Shown piece by piece: positions 1 through 6,012 of a stretch of 7,036 nt of DNA. Both the position numbers and the translations under genes were made by a program. Positions within the stretch are counted from its first letter, which is position 1. The number at the start of each line of letters is the position of its first letter. Source of the DNA: Faecalimonas sp. (GTDB taxonomy: Bacteria; Bacillota_A; Clostridia; Lachnospirales; Lachnospiraceae); the NCBI GenBank assembly GCA_026169575.1, contig JAPFCT010000367.1, positions 1 through 7,036 of the forward strand, written 5' to 3'. Below the pieces are notes generated by a model. It was not told the DNA's origin. It worked only from the letters and a program-made list of their open reading frames with translations, and made no database searches.

Positions 1-401
1 GCCAGCTCACAGACATGATGTGCGGGGAGCTTCGCGCAGATCTTCCAAAGACGTTTCAGATGCTTGTCCTTACAACCGGAAGATATCCGGTGGAGGAAGA
101 AGAGTCGGTAAGGACGCTGGCGCTTCCGCTGAAAGTGCAGGATCTGCTGGAGCAGGTACGGCAGATGGAAGAAATCTCAGCAGATGACAGGAAAAAAAGG
201 CGGCAGAGAAAAGGCGGACGAAATGAACGTCAGAACCAGATTATTTCCAAAGCAAAGGAACAGCTGATGAATCAGAAAAGCATGTCAGAGGAAGAAGCCC
301 ACCGGTATTTGCAGAAATACAGTATGGAAAGCGGGAACAGTATGACAGAGACGGCGCAGATGCTGTTAAAGATGATGGAAGAGACTGGCACAGAGAAATA
401 A
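1..401 (+). CDS. ANTAR-domain response-regulator-like protein, C-terminal part (5' end cut by window)
   Basis: The frame is open from the left edge (first full codon at base 3) to TAA at 399-401. The gene therefore starts outside the window, and the ATG codons at 15 and 18 are probably internal. The visible part begins with what looks like the end of a receiver domain: a beta-4-like stretch MLVLTTG and a beta-5/alpha-5-like stretch LALPLKVQDLLEQV. A basic linker (KKRRQRKGG) follows, then an ANTAR domain of about 50 residues with the family pattern AKEQLM...MSEEEAHRYLQKYSME...TETAQMLLKMM. ANTAR domains bind paired hexaloop hairpins in nascent RNA and act as antiterminators, as in EutV and NasR. 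The receiver Lys of the usual KP motif appears replaced (ALPL), so control by phosphorylation is uncertain. dapF follows after 23 bp and is probably co-transcribed. The RNA target is not visible here. Confidence 0.8.
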   Translation, partial: QLTDMMCGELRADLPKTFQMLVLTTGRYPVEEEESVRTLALPLKVQDLLEQVRQMEEISADDRKKRRQRKGGRNERQNQIISKAKEQLMNQKSMSEEEAHRYLQKYSMESGNSMTETAQMLLKMMEETGTEK

Positions 402-424
402 GAAATAAGAGAGAGGAAGAGAAG

Positions 425-1255
425 ATGAAGTTTACAAAAATGCAGGGACTGGGAAATGACTATGTATATGTGAATTGTATGGAGAAAGAGATCGAAGATC
501 CTTCGGGGCTGGCAAAACAGGTCAGCGACCGTCATTATGGAGTAGGATCTGACGGACTGATCCTGATCTGTCCTTCGGAACATGCAGATTTTGAGATGAA
601 AATGTACAATGCCGATGGTTCCAGAGGAGAGATGTGTGGAAATGGCATCCGCTGTGTCGGCAAATACGTGTATGACTACGGACTGACGGATCAGACAGAG
701 ATTTCGGTGGAGACACTCGGCGGGATCAAGTATCTGAGTCTCATGGTGGAAAACGGAAAAGTATCCCAGGTAAAAGTCGATATGGGATCGCCGATTTTTG
801 TGCCGGAACAGATTCCGGTAAAAGCAGGCAAACTGGATGCGGTTGATGTCCCGATCGATGTTGACGGGAAGGAGTACCGGATGACTTGTATTTCAATGGG
901 AAATCCACATGCAGTCGTATATATGGATGAGATAAAAGAACTGGAAATCGAAAAGATCGGACCGAAGTTTGAACATCATCCATGCTTTCCGAATCGTGTG
1001 AACACCGAGTTTGCTCATGTGCTCAATCGTCAGACCGTAGAGATGCGCGTTTGGGAGAGAGGTTCCGGGGAGACACTGGCATGTGGGACCGGAGCCTGCG
1101 CAGTTGCAGTGGCAAGTATGGTAAATGGTCTTACAGACGATTCGGTGACGGTGCGCCTGCTCGGAGGAGATCTGAAGATTGAGTGGGACAGAGAGAAAAA
1201 TGTCGTTTACATGACGGGACCGGCATCGGTCGTTTTCGATGGAGAACTTTATTGA
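425..1255 (+). CDS. dapF: Diaminopimelate epimerase
   Basis: This cytoplasmic enzyme interconverts LL- and meso-diaminopimelate without a cofactor, supplying meso-DAP for lysine and for peptidoglycan cross-links. The 276-residue length is normal for the family. The N-terminus MKFTKMQGLGNDYVYV is typical. The two catalytic cysteines that act as acid/base pair are present: C71 in the motif NADGSRGEMCGNGIRC and C220 in ERGSGETLACGTGACA. The ATG at 425 follows a purine-rich ribosome-binding site (GAGAGGAAGAG). The preceding ANTAR gene ends 23 bp upstream, so the two probably share a transcript. The gene converges with the MerR-type gene on the other strand, with only 65 bp between the stop codons. 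No neighbouring lysine-pathway gene lies downstream. The identification is secure. Confidence 0.97.
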   Translation: MKFTKMQGLGNDYVYVNCMEKEIEDPSGLAKQVSDRHYGVGSDGLILICPSEHADFEMKMYNADGSRGEMCGNGIRCVGKYVYDYGLTDQTEISVETLGGIKYLSLMVENGKVSQVKVDMGSPIFVPEQIPVKAGKLDAVDVPIDVDGKEYRMTCISMGNPHAVVYMDEIKELEIEKIGPKFEHHPCFPNRVNTEFAHVLNRQTVEMRVWERGSGETLACGTGACAVAVASMVNGLTDDSVTVRLLGGDLKIEWDREKNVVYMTGPASVVFDGELY

Positions 1256-1320
1256 TCGTGCTGCAAAATGCCTGATACAGACGGGTGGAGTATCCCAAAA
1301 GAGAAATCGCAGGGCATCTG

Positions 1321-2121
1321 TCAGATGGAAGGCGTACAGCGCACCTGAAGCTCTGTGATATGTTCCTGGATTGTTTCCGACTGATGGATATCGATCCATA
1401 ATAATTCTAAAACAGGACCTTGCAGCGTGAGGTTCTGTTTTTTTGCGTAGGAAAGGAGCAGAGGGACATAGTGATCATTCTGATTGGATGCTCCACGGTA
1501 ACAGATTCTCAGGTAAGTACCTCCCTCGATCGGAACCGGTCCGTTCTCTGCAATGATAAATACACCGTCATAGCCGCGAAAATTTCCCGCTGTCACAGCG
1601 GAAAGCGGAAGACGGGAGCCGATGCGGTTATTTCCGATGATATAAAGGTGAGAGCGGTCTTTATTTAAAAGCTGTTTGATCAGGATATCCATTTCTTCGT
1701 CGGTGTCATAGCCGGAGGGAATCAGATGACAGCAGCGGTCTGGGCAGGTGACAAGCTCCACCTCTCCGATAGGCTGCCGGACAGCCTGCTCCAGTGTATA
1801 AAGACGGTCAGAGACATTTTTCTGAAGCTTCTCCAGTTCAGAAAGCTTCTGGCGGATGATCGCAAGTTCTTCGCAGAGTAATTTCTGCGTGGAAGAAATG
1901 CTGCGGTCATCTAAGTATTCTTTGATGCGTTCCAGAGAAAAGCCCAGCTGTCGCAGATCACGGATCACATTCAATCGCCAGATATCATGGATGCTGTAAA
2001 GACGATAGTTATTTTTGCCGCGTTTCGGTGTTAAAATTCCAAGTTCTTCATAATAGCGGAGCGAGTCTGTACCGATATGATAAAGTTCGGATATTTCTCC
2101 AATCTTAAAATACTGTTTCAT
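1321..2121 (-). CDS. MerR-family transcriptional regulator with GyrI/BmrR-like effector domain
   Basis: The protein has 266 residues. It starts at the ATG whose complement lies at 2119-2121, five bases after a perfect GGAGG site (complement at 2127-2131). A TTG four codons further upstream overlaps that site and is unlikely to be used. Residues 1 to about 70 form a MerR winged helix-turn-helix (FKIGEISELYHIGTDSLRYYEELGIL, then YRLYSIHDIWRLNVIRDLRQLGFSLERIKEYL). A coiled dimerisation helix follows, to about residue 110 (IIRQKLSELEKLQKNVSDRLYTLEQ). The C-terminal approximately 150 residues look like a GyrI/AraC-effector-type ligand domain, with GGTYLRICYRG, a VPLLLSYAKKQNL helix, the glutamate-bearing GPVLELLWID and the ending TELQVRC. 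Such proteins activate promoters with long spacers on binding small, often hydrophobic, molecules. No transporter or efflux gene is adjacent, so its target and ligand are unknown. Confidence 0.9.
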   Translation of the reverse strand: MKQYFKIGEISELYHIGTDSLRYYEELGILTPKRGKNNYRLYSIHDIWRLNVIRDLRQLGFSLERIKEYLDDRSISSTQKLLCEELAIIRQKLSELEKLQKNVSDRLYTLEQAVRQPIGEVELVTCPDRCCHLIPSGYDTDEEMDILIKQLLNKDRSHLYIIGNNRIGSRLPLSAVTAGNFRGYDGVFIIAENGPVPIEGGTYLRICYRGASNQNDHYVPLLLSYAKKQNLTLQGPVLELLWIDIHQSETIQEHITELQVRCTPSI

Positions 2122-2162
2122 AATGACCTCCAAAAGAAAAGTGAAAATGTATTGCTGTCAAT

Positions 2163-2192
2163 ATTATAGCAGTGGGTGAGAGGGAAAGGCAA
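2163..2192 (-). promoter_or_regulatory. Probable promoter of the MerR-type gene
   Basis: Read on the minus strand, a perfect -10 TATAAT (2163-2168) is preceded after 18 bp by a partial -35 TTGCCT (2187-2192). It lies about 40 bp upstream of the start codon and its GGAGG site. The -10 sits in an imperfect dyad (GCTATAATATTGACAGC on the minus strand, 2154-2170), a plausible site for autoregulation. The assignment is by motif only. Confidence 0.55.
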
Positions 2193-2313
2193 GATGGGAG
2201 GGGGTTAGATGAAGTGATAAGGGAAGCAGGTGGTGGAAGAAGGTGTCAAAATCCGCTTAAAAACATGCAAAATAAGAAAAATCAAAAAAAATAAAAAAAT
2301 TTCAAAAAAGGTG

Positions 2314-2341
2314 TTGACTTTTTCTGTAACTCTGCTATAAT
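2314..2341 (+). promoter_or_regulatory. Strong promoter for the tRNA-Gln/tRNA-Pro transcript
   Basis: The -35 is TTGACT (2314-2319), followed by a 16-bp spacer and a consensus -10 TATAAT (2336-2341). Upstream, about 2261-2310 is extremely A-rich with several A-tracts, like the UP elements found in front of stable-RNA promoters. Transcription would start near 2348, about 50 bases before tRNA-Gln. The intervening leader contains a run made only of A and C (2361-2391). Confidence 0.8.
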
Positions 2342-2396
2342 AGGTTTTGTTGAGTGAGGGACACAAAAACAAACACAACAAAACAACAACAGATAA

Positions 2397-2467
2397 TGCG
2401 GAATGGTGTAATGGTAGCACAGCAGACTCTGACTCTGTTAGTAGGGGTTCGAATCCCTTTTCCGTAG
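2397..2467 (+). tRNA. tRNA-Gln (anticodon CUG)
   Basis: A complete cloverleaf can be folded. The acceptor stem is TGCGGAA (2397-2403) with TTCCGTA (2460-2466), including one G-U pair. The D stem is GTGT with GCAC. The anticodon stem is GCAGA with TCTGT around the loop CTCTGAC, which puts anticodon CTG at 2429-2431. The T arm is AGGGG-TTCGAAT-CCCTT. The discriminator is G2467. CCA is not encoded, so it must be added after transcription. The C34 form reads CAG only. Confidence 0.95.
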
Positions 2468-2471
2468 TTTG

Positions 2472-2503
2472 AACTTCATTGAATACAGTGAAGTTTTTAT
2501 TTT
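2472..2503 (+). terminator. Terminator-like hairpin between the two tRNAs
   Basis: A 10-bp stem pairs 2472-2481 with 2486-2495 (AACTTCATTG against CAGTGAAGTT, with one T-G pair). It closes the tetraloop AATA and runs into a T-rich tract, TTTTTATTTT (2494-2503). The stem is AT-rich and the tract ends directly at the first base of tRNA-Pro. It may therefore act as a partial terminator or as a processing signal rather than a complete stop. No separate promoter for tRNA-Pro is visible. Confidence 0.6.
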
Positions 2504-2577
<74 letters not shown>

Positions 2578-2588
2578 TTTTTTATTGG

Positions 2589-2631
2589 ATACCGGAATAC
2601 TTAAAATGATAAGTATTTCGGTATTTTTTTT
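2589..2631 (+). terminator. Strong intrinsic terminator of the tRNA transcript
   Basis: A 15-bp stem with one G-U pair (2589-2603 with 2610-2624) closes the loop AAATGA and is followed at once by eight T residues (2624-2631). This is a textbook Rho-independent terminator that ends the tRNA transcript 12 bases after tRNA-Pro. Confidence 0.93.
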
Positions 2632-2640
2632 GTTTGCTCG

Positions 2641-2668
2641 TTGATTTTTTCTGGATAACAGTTATAAT
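2641..2668 (+). promoter_or_regulatory. Probable promoter of the zinc-ribbon membrane protein gene
   Basis: TTGATT (2641-2646) and a perfect TATAAT (2663-2668) are 16 bp apart. They lie just after the tRNA terminator and about 40 bp before the ATG at 2709. The expected start is near 2675, giving a short leader that ends in a strong AAGGAGG site (2695-2701). Confidence 0.7.
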
Positions 2669-2708
2669 GAGAAAAAACAAAAGAGGAGCAGCCTAAGGAG
2701 GGAAGCGG

Positions 2709-4163
2709 ATGAGAAGAAGGAAATGTACCTTGTGCGGTGGAAAACTGGTGAATGGGATCTGTCAGGAGTGTGGACTTGATAATCGAAAAACTGACAGCAG
2801 ATATCAGTTTAAAAAGAAGGAGATGTGGGATGAATATGATGTAAAACAATCTGAAACAGAAACACATCCGTCTGGATCCGGAGAAGATCAGGAGGAAGAA
2901 AAAAGGTGGCAGGAGAAGGACATACAGATCTCTTCAACGGAAGAAGTGGGGAAGCAAAAAATAGAACAGGTTTTGGAGCAGGAAGAAACCTGTCAGGAGG
3001 AAACAGAACAGTTTTCGGAAGAAGAAAGCTGCCAGAAAGAACCGGAACAGATTTTGCCGGAGAATGAAAACAGTCTGGAAGAATGGAAACGGATTTTGCC
3101 GGAGAATGAAAAGCAGCGGGAAAAGTTAGAGAAGATTCTGTCAAAGAATGAAAAGCAGCGGGCGAAGCTGGAACAGATTCTGTCAGGAGCTGCGAGGGAA
3201 CAAAAGAAGGCGGAGGAAGGAAAGAAGAAGGAAAATCGTGCAGAGACCTGGACGCAGGAAGAGATGGGAAGGAGCATGGATGCAAAAGCGGCAGACCAGA
3301 GCTCTTCTGTACAGAAAGAAAAGCGAGCTTCTGGGAAAAAGGGGACAAAGACGATCGCAGTCATATTTCTTGTTCTGTTTCTTATTAATACGATTCCTGC
3401 ACTTGTGGGAGGAATCCGGCAATTTTTCCAGTTCAGAAAGTATGAGAGGACAGAGGAGAATGATCCATATGCACGGACGGATGCAGTTCTGAAAGAAACG
3501 GGTGCATTTTATGAAAATCAGCTGGTAGAAGGGGAGTATGTTGTGGGTGTGCATATTCCGGAAGGAAAATATACCGCAGAATTGATGGAGGGGTATGGTG
3601 GAATGCAGGTATTGGACAGTGAACATGACATCTATATCTATGAGTTTTTTTCTGAAAAGAATGAAAAGGGGAAAGATTCTGTTACAGTGTATGAGGACGT
3701 AAGACTATTTATAGGAGCGACAGTGAAAATACTGTCTCCGGGGGTACGGCTTCGTTTTTCATCAGAAAATGCACAGCTCAATGAAATGACCGGAATCAAA
3801 AATCCACTGACCGAACAAGTGCATCTGAAAGCGGAGGAGAAGCTGACAGCGGGAAAAGACTTTGAAGCGGGAGTTTATAATCTGTATTATGAAGGAGAAA
3901 CAGAGGGAGAATATGGAACCTTTCAGTGGCTGGTTCCCGGTACGGTTACCGAGGAAGCAAGAAAAGAGCGTGATGCCTATACGGGAAGTGTGTTCGTAAA
4001 AGATCAGCTGCGTGAGCTCGGAGGGCTGCATTGCTGTAATATTGTACTTCCGGAAGATACGCTCATCTATGCGCAGGGAGTGGGAGTAAGGCTCGTTCCA
4101 AGTGAAATGATCGTATCGGAAGATTATGCAGCGGCTTACGAATATCTTGATGAGGAAGAATAG
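2709..4163 (+). CDS. Unrecognised membrane protein: zinc ribbon, charged repeats, one TM segment, two extracellular beta-rich units
   Basis: I do not recognise a characterised family for the whole 484-residue protein. The start is set by AAGGAGG seven bases before the ATG. Residues 6-21 form a zinc ribbon with two CxxC pairs (CTLC and CQEC). Residues about 60-200 are highly charged, rich in Glu, Lys and Gln, and contain 14-residue repeats (about 115-170) likely to be helical. A basic stretch (KEKRASGKKGTK) precedes one hydrophobic segment at about 215-237. By the positive-inside rule the N-terminal part is cytoplasmic and the C-terminal part outside. The outer part has two similar units at about 270-357 and 363-475: GEYVVGVHIPEGKY...DVRLFIGATVKI.PGVRLRF and AGKDFEAGVYNLYY...DTLIYAQGVGVRLVP. 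They resemble the 'G-x-IPAG-x-Y' beta units of exported Gram-positive proteins. A sensing or scaffolding role is only a guess. The gene is monocistronic, with no clear terminator behind it. Confidence 0.85.
   Translation: MRRRKCTLCGGKLVNGICQECGLDNRKTDSRYQFKKKEMWDEYDVKQSETETHPSGSGEDQEEEKRWQEKDIQISSTEEVGKQKIEQVLEQEETCQEETEQFSEEESCQKEPEQILPENENSLEEWKRILPENEKQREKLEKILSKNEKQRAKLEQILSGAAREQKKAEEGKKKENRAETWTQEEMGRSMDAKAADQSSSVQKEKRASGKKGTKTIAVIFLVLFLINTIPALVGGIRQFFQFRKYERTEENDPYARTDAVLKETGAFYENQLVEGEYVVGVHIPEGKYTAELMEGYGGMQVLDSEHDIYIYEFFSEKNEKGKDSVTVYEDVRLFIGATVKILSPGVRLRFSSENAQLNEMTGIKNPLTEQVHLKAEEKLTAGKDFEAGVYNLYYEGETEGEYGTFQWLVPGTVTEEARKERDAYTGSVFVKDQLRELGGLHCCNIVLPEDTLIYAQGVGVRLVPSEMIVSEDYAAAYEYLDEEE
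3051..3218 (+). repeat. Four in-frame 42-bp tandem repeats inside the membrane protein gene
   Basis: Units begin at 3051, 3093, 3135 and 3177, each exactly 42 bp (14 codons). They encode ILPENENSLEEWKR, ILPENEKQREKLEK, ILSKNEKQRAKLEQ and the decayed ILSGAAREQKKAEE. The DNA at 3050-3070 and 3092-3112 is identical over 21 bases, and units 2 and 3 share AATGAAAAGCAGCGGG. A more diverged 13-14-residue periodicity (ETCQ, ESCQ) extends upstream to about 2967. Fourteen residues are two heptads, so a helical or coiled-coil extension is plausible. Confidence 0.85.
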
Positions 4164-4226
4164 AAACAGAACAGAAAAACAGCAGGTATGAAAAGATGGG
4201 AAACGCCGGACAAACGAAGACATTGC

Positions 4227-4255
4227 TTGACAAATATCACCATAGCCAATAAAAT
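4227..4255 (+). promoter_or_regulatory. Promoter of the metNIQ operon
   Basis: A perfect -35 TTGACA (4227-4232) and -10 TAAAAT (4250-4255) are separated by an ideal 17 bp. Transcription would begin near 4262, giving a leader of about 80 nt before the metN start codon. That leader is too short for a normal S-box or T-box, and their conserved sequences were not seen. Confidence 0.75.
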
Positions 4256-4267
4256 AAGACGTATGTT

Positions 4268-4308
4268 TGTAAATAATGCCAAAAGGTGCTGATATGCAGG
4301 CATTTACA
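4268..4308 (+). promoter_or_regulatory. Bulged inverted repeat in the metNIQ leader
   Basis: TGTAAAT-AAT-GCC (4268-4280) can pair with GGCATTTACA (4299-4308): ten base pairs with a three-base bulge and an 18-base loop. It lies between the promoter and the metN ribosome-binding site (AGGAGG at 4331-4336). It could be an operator or a leader RNA structure. No T-tract follows directly, so it is not a standard terminator. Its function is inferred only from position. Confidence 0.4.
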
Positions 4309-4342
4309 TCATCATTACTTATTTTTTATGAGGAGGAGAGGG

Positions 4343-5365
4343 ATGAATCCGATTGTAGAATTTAAAAATGTCAGCAAGACATTCTATACAAAAAATGGTC
4401 CGTTCCAGGCGCTGCAACAGATTAATCTGGCGATCCAGGAAGGAGATATTTTCGGGATCATCGGTCTGAGTGGAGCAGGGAAAAGTACACTGGTCAGATG
4501 CATCAATTATCTGGAAGTGCCGACAGAAGGAGAAGTTCTGATCGCAGGGAGAGATCTTGGCAAGATGGATCAGAAGGAACTGCGCAGACAGCGGCAGGAG
4601 ATTGGGATGATCTTCCAGAATTTTAATCTGCTGATGCAGAGGAATGTGCTGGATAATATCTGTTTTCCACTGGAGATCGCAGGAGTGAAGAAGCCGGACG
4701 CGAAAAAGCGTGCAGAAGAGCTGTTAGAGATCGTAGGGTTAAGTGACAAAGCGAAGTCTTATCCATCGCAGCTTTCGGGAGGACAGAAGCAGAGAGTGGC
4801 GATCGCCCGCGCTCTTGCCACAAATCCGAAAATCTTACTCTGTGATGAGGCGACAAGCGCGCTGGATCCGACAACGACGAAGTCAATTCTTGCACTGTTA
4901 AAGGAGATCAATCAGAAATTTAAGATCACGATCGTGATCATTACCCATGAGATGGCAGTTGTAGAAGAAATCTGTAATCAGGTTGCAATCGTCGATGCAG
5001 GACATCTCGTGGAGATGGGAAGCGCGACAGATGTATTTTCCAAGCCGCAGACAGAGATCGCAAAGCAGCTTGTATATAAGGAAGAAGCAAATCAGCTTGA
5101 AGTGGGTGGAAAGAGATATGTCCGCATTGTATTTGATGGCAATTCTTCTTTTGAGCCGGTGATCGCAGATATGATCTTAAACTGCAGAGTCCGCGTCAAT
5201 ATCATGGGGGCAGATACGAAAAATATCGACGGAAAAGCATATGGCCAGATGATCCTGCAGCTGCCGGATGAGGATGTGAAAGCGGAGCAGGCAATTCATT
5301 ATCTGGAAGAGAGAAATATTATTGTAGAGGAGGTTGCCGCACATGGAAACACAGGAACTCATTAA
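4343..5365 (+). CDS. metN: Methionine-type ABC importer, ATP-binding subunit
   Basis: This cytoplasmic ATPase powers the MetNIQ importer. The start is the ATG at 4343, six bases after AGGAGG (4331-4336). An in-frame GTG at 4286 and an ATG at 4328 lie upstream, but they have no comparable site and would add an atypical His/Arg-rich leader. The 340-residue length is usual for MetN. Visible elements are Walker A GLSGAGKST (41-49), Q-loop around IFQNFNLL, signature LSGGQ (144-148), Walker B ILLCDEATSALD with D168-E169, and the switch histidine H202 in IITHE. Residues about 257-334 form the C-terminal NIL domain, the ACT-like regulatory domain that in E. coli MetN binds methionine and inhibits transport. 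The NIL domain separates MetN from general amino-acid ATPases. The end overlaps metI by 23 bp. Confidence 0.95.
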   Translation: MNPIVEFKNVSKTFYTKNGPFQALQQINLAIQEGDIFGIIGLSGAGKSTLVRCINYLEVPTEGEVLIAGRDLGKMDQKELRRQRQEIGMIFQNFNLLMQRNVLDNICFPLEIAGVKKPDAKKRAEELLEIVGLSDKAKSYPSQLSGGQKQRVAIARALATNPKILLCDEATSALDPTTTKSILALLKEINQKFKITIVIITHEMAVVEEICNQVAIVDAGHLVEMGSATDVFSKPQTEIAKQLVYKEEANQLEVGGKRYVRIVFDGNSSFEPVIADMILNCRVRVNIMGADTKNIDGKAYGQMILQLPDEDVKAEQAIHYLEERNIIVEEVAAHGNTGTH

Positions 5366-6008
5366 GATGCTCGCAGAAGGTTCGGTTGATACGCTCTACA
5401 TGACATTAGTATCGACAGCGCTTGCCTATGTGATTGGATTCCCGATGGGAATCGCTCTGATCGTGACGAGGAAAGATGGTTTAAAACCAATGCCGGTAGT
5501 GAACCGGATCCTGGATATCTTTGTAAACATTTTAAGATCCATTCCATTTTTGATTTTGTTGATCGCGGTGACACCGCTGACAAAGCTGATCGTCGGGAAA
5601 AGCTATGGATCTACGGCCACGATCGTTCCGCTTGTCATTGCAGCGGCGCCATTTATCGCGCGTATGATCGAGTCTTCCCTGCTGGAAGTAGAACATGGTG
5701 TTGTGGAGGCGGCATTAAGCATGGGAGCTTCCCCGCTGAAAATTATTGTGAAAGTATTGATCCCGGAGGCGAAGACATCACTGATCGTAGGGTGTACGAT
5801 CGCGCTTGCAACGATCCTCGGATATTCTGCGATGGCTGGAGTTGTCGCAGGAGGTGGACTCGGTGATATTGCAATCCGGTATGGATACCACAGATACCAG
5901 ACGGATATCATGCTGATCACAGTGATCGTACTTGTACTGATCGTACAGATTTTACAGGAAATCGGAATGCAGATTTCCAAACGGACAGATAAGAGAGTAA
6001 GAGGATAA
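5343..6008 (+). CDS. metI: Methionine-type ABC importer, permease subunit
   Basis: This is the integral-membrane channel subunit that pairs as a dimer with MetN. The start is the ATG at 5343, nine bases after AGGAGG (5328-5333) within the 3' end of metN. A TTG three codons earlier is less likely. The 221-residue length is typical. Five hydrophobic segments are visible, beginning at LYMTLVSTALAYVIG, ILDIFVNILRSIPFLILL, TIVPLVIAAAPFI, LIVGCTIALATILGYSAMAG and MLITVIVLVLIVQIL. The cytoplasmic EAA loop that docks on the ATPase is clear: EAALSMGASPLKIIVKVLIPEA, starting at E122. The 23-bp overlap with metN suggests translational coupling. Confidence 0.95.
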   Translation: METQELIKMLAEGSVDTLYMTLVSTALAYVIGFPMGIALIVTRKDGLKPMPVVNRILDIFVNILRSIPFLILLIAVTPLTKLIVGKSYGSTATIVPLVIAAAPFIARMIESSLLEVEHGVVEAALSMGASPLKIIVKVLIPEAKTSLIVGCTIALATILGYSAMAGVVAGGGLGDIAIRYGYHRYQTDIMLITVIVLVLIVQILQEIGMQISKRTDKRVRG

Positions 6009-6012
6009 GAAG

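Noticed and set aside
1256..1324. Terminator between the convergent dapF and MerR-type genes
   Set aside because: CTGATACAGA (1272-1281) can pair with TCTGTCAG (1317-1324) only with a two-base bulge and a long loop, and no T-tract follows on either strand.
893..1399. Long minus-strand reading frame across dapF
   Set aside because: It is the antisense of a well-supported gene and its translation has no recognisable domain or ribosome-binding site.
3051..3218. CRISPR-like array
   Set aside because: The 42-bp units are contiguous, in frame and coding, with no unique spacers between them.
2809..3364. Minus-strand frames rich in Ser, Pro and Phe opposite the charged repeats
   Set aside because: They are the complement of Glu/Lys/Gln-rich codons in the sense gene, with repeat-like sequence only because the sense strand is repetitive.
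4286..4342. N-terminal extension of MetN from a GTG at 4286 (His-rich leader)
   Set aside because: The AGGAGG site fits the ATG at 4343 and MetN proteins begin at this point, so the extension would be non-coding leader.
4276..4365. Possible 29-codon upstream reading frame overlapping the metN start
   Set aside because: It starts at an ATG inside the dyad, has no ribosome-binding site, and its product shows no recognisable pattern such as a run of methionine codons.
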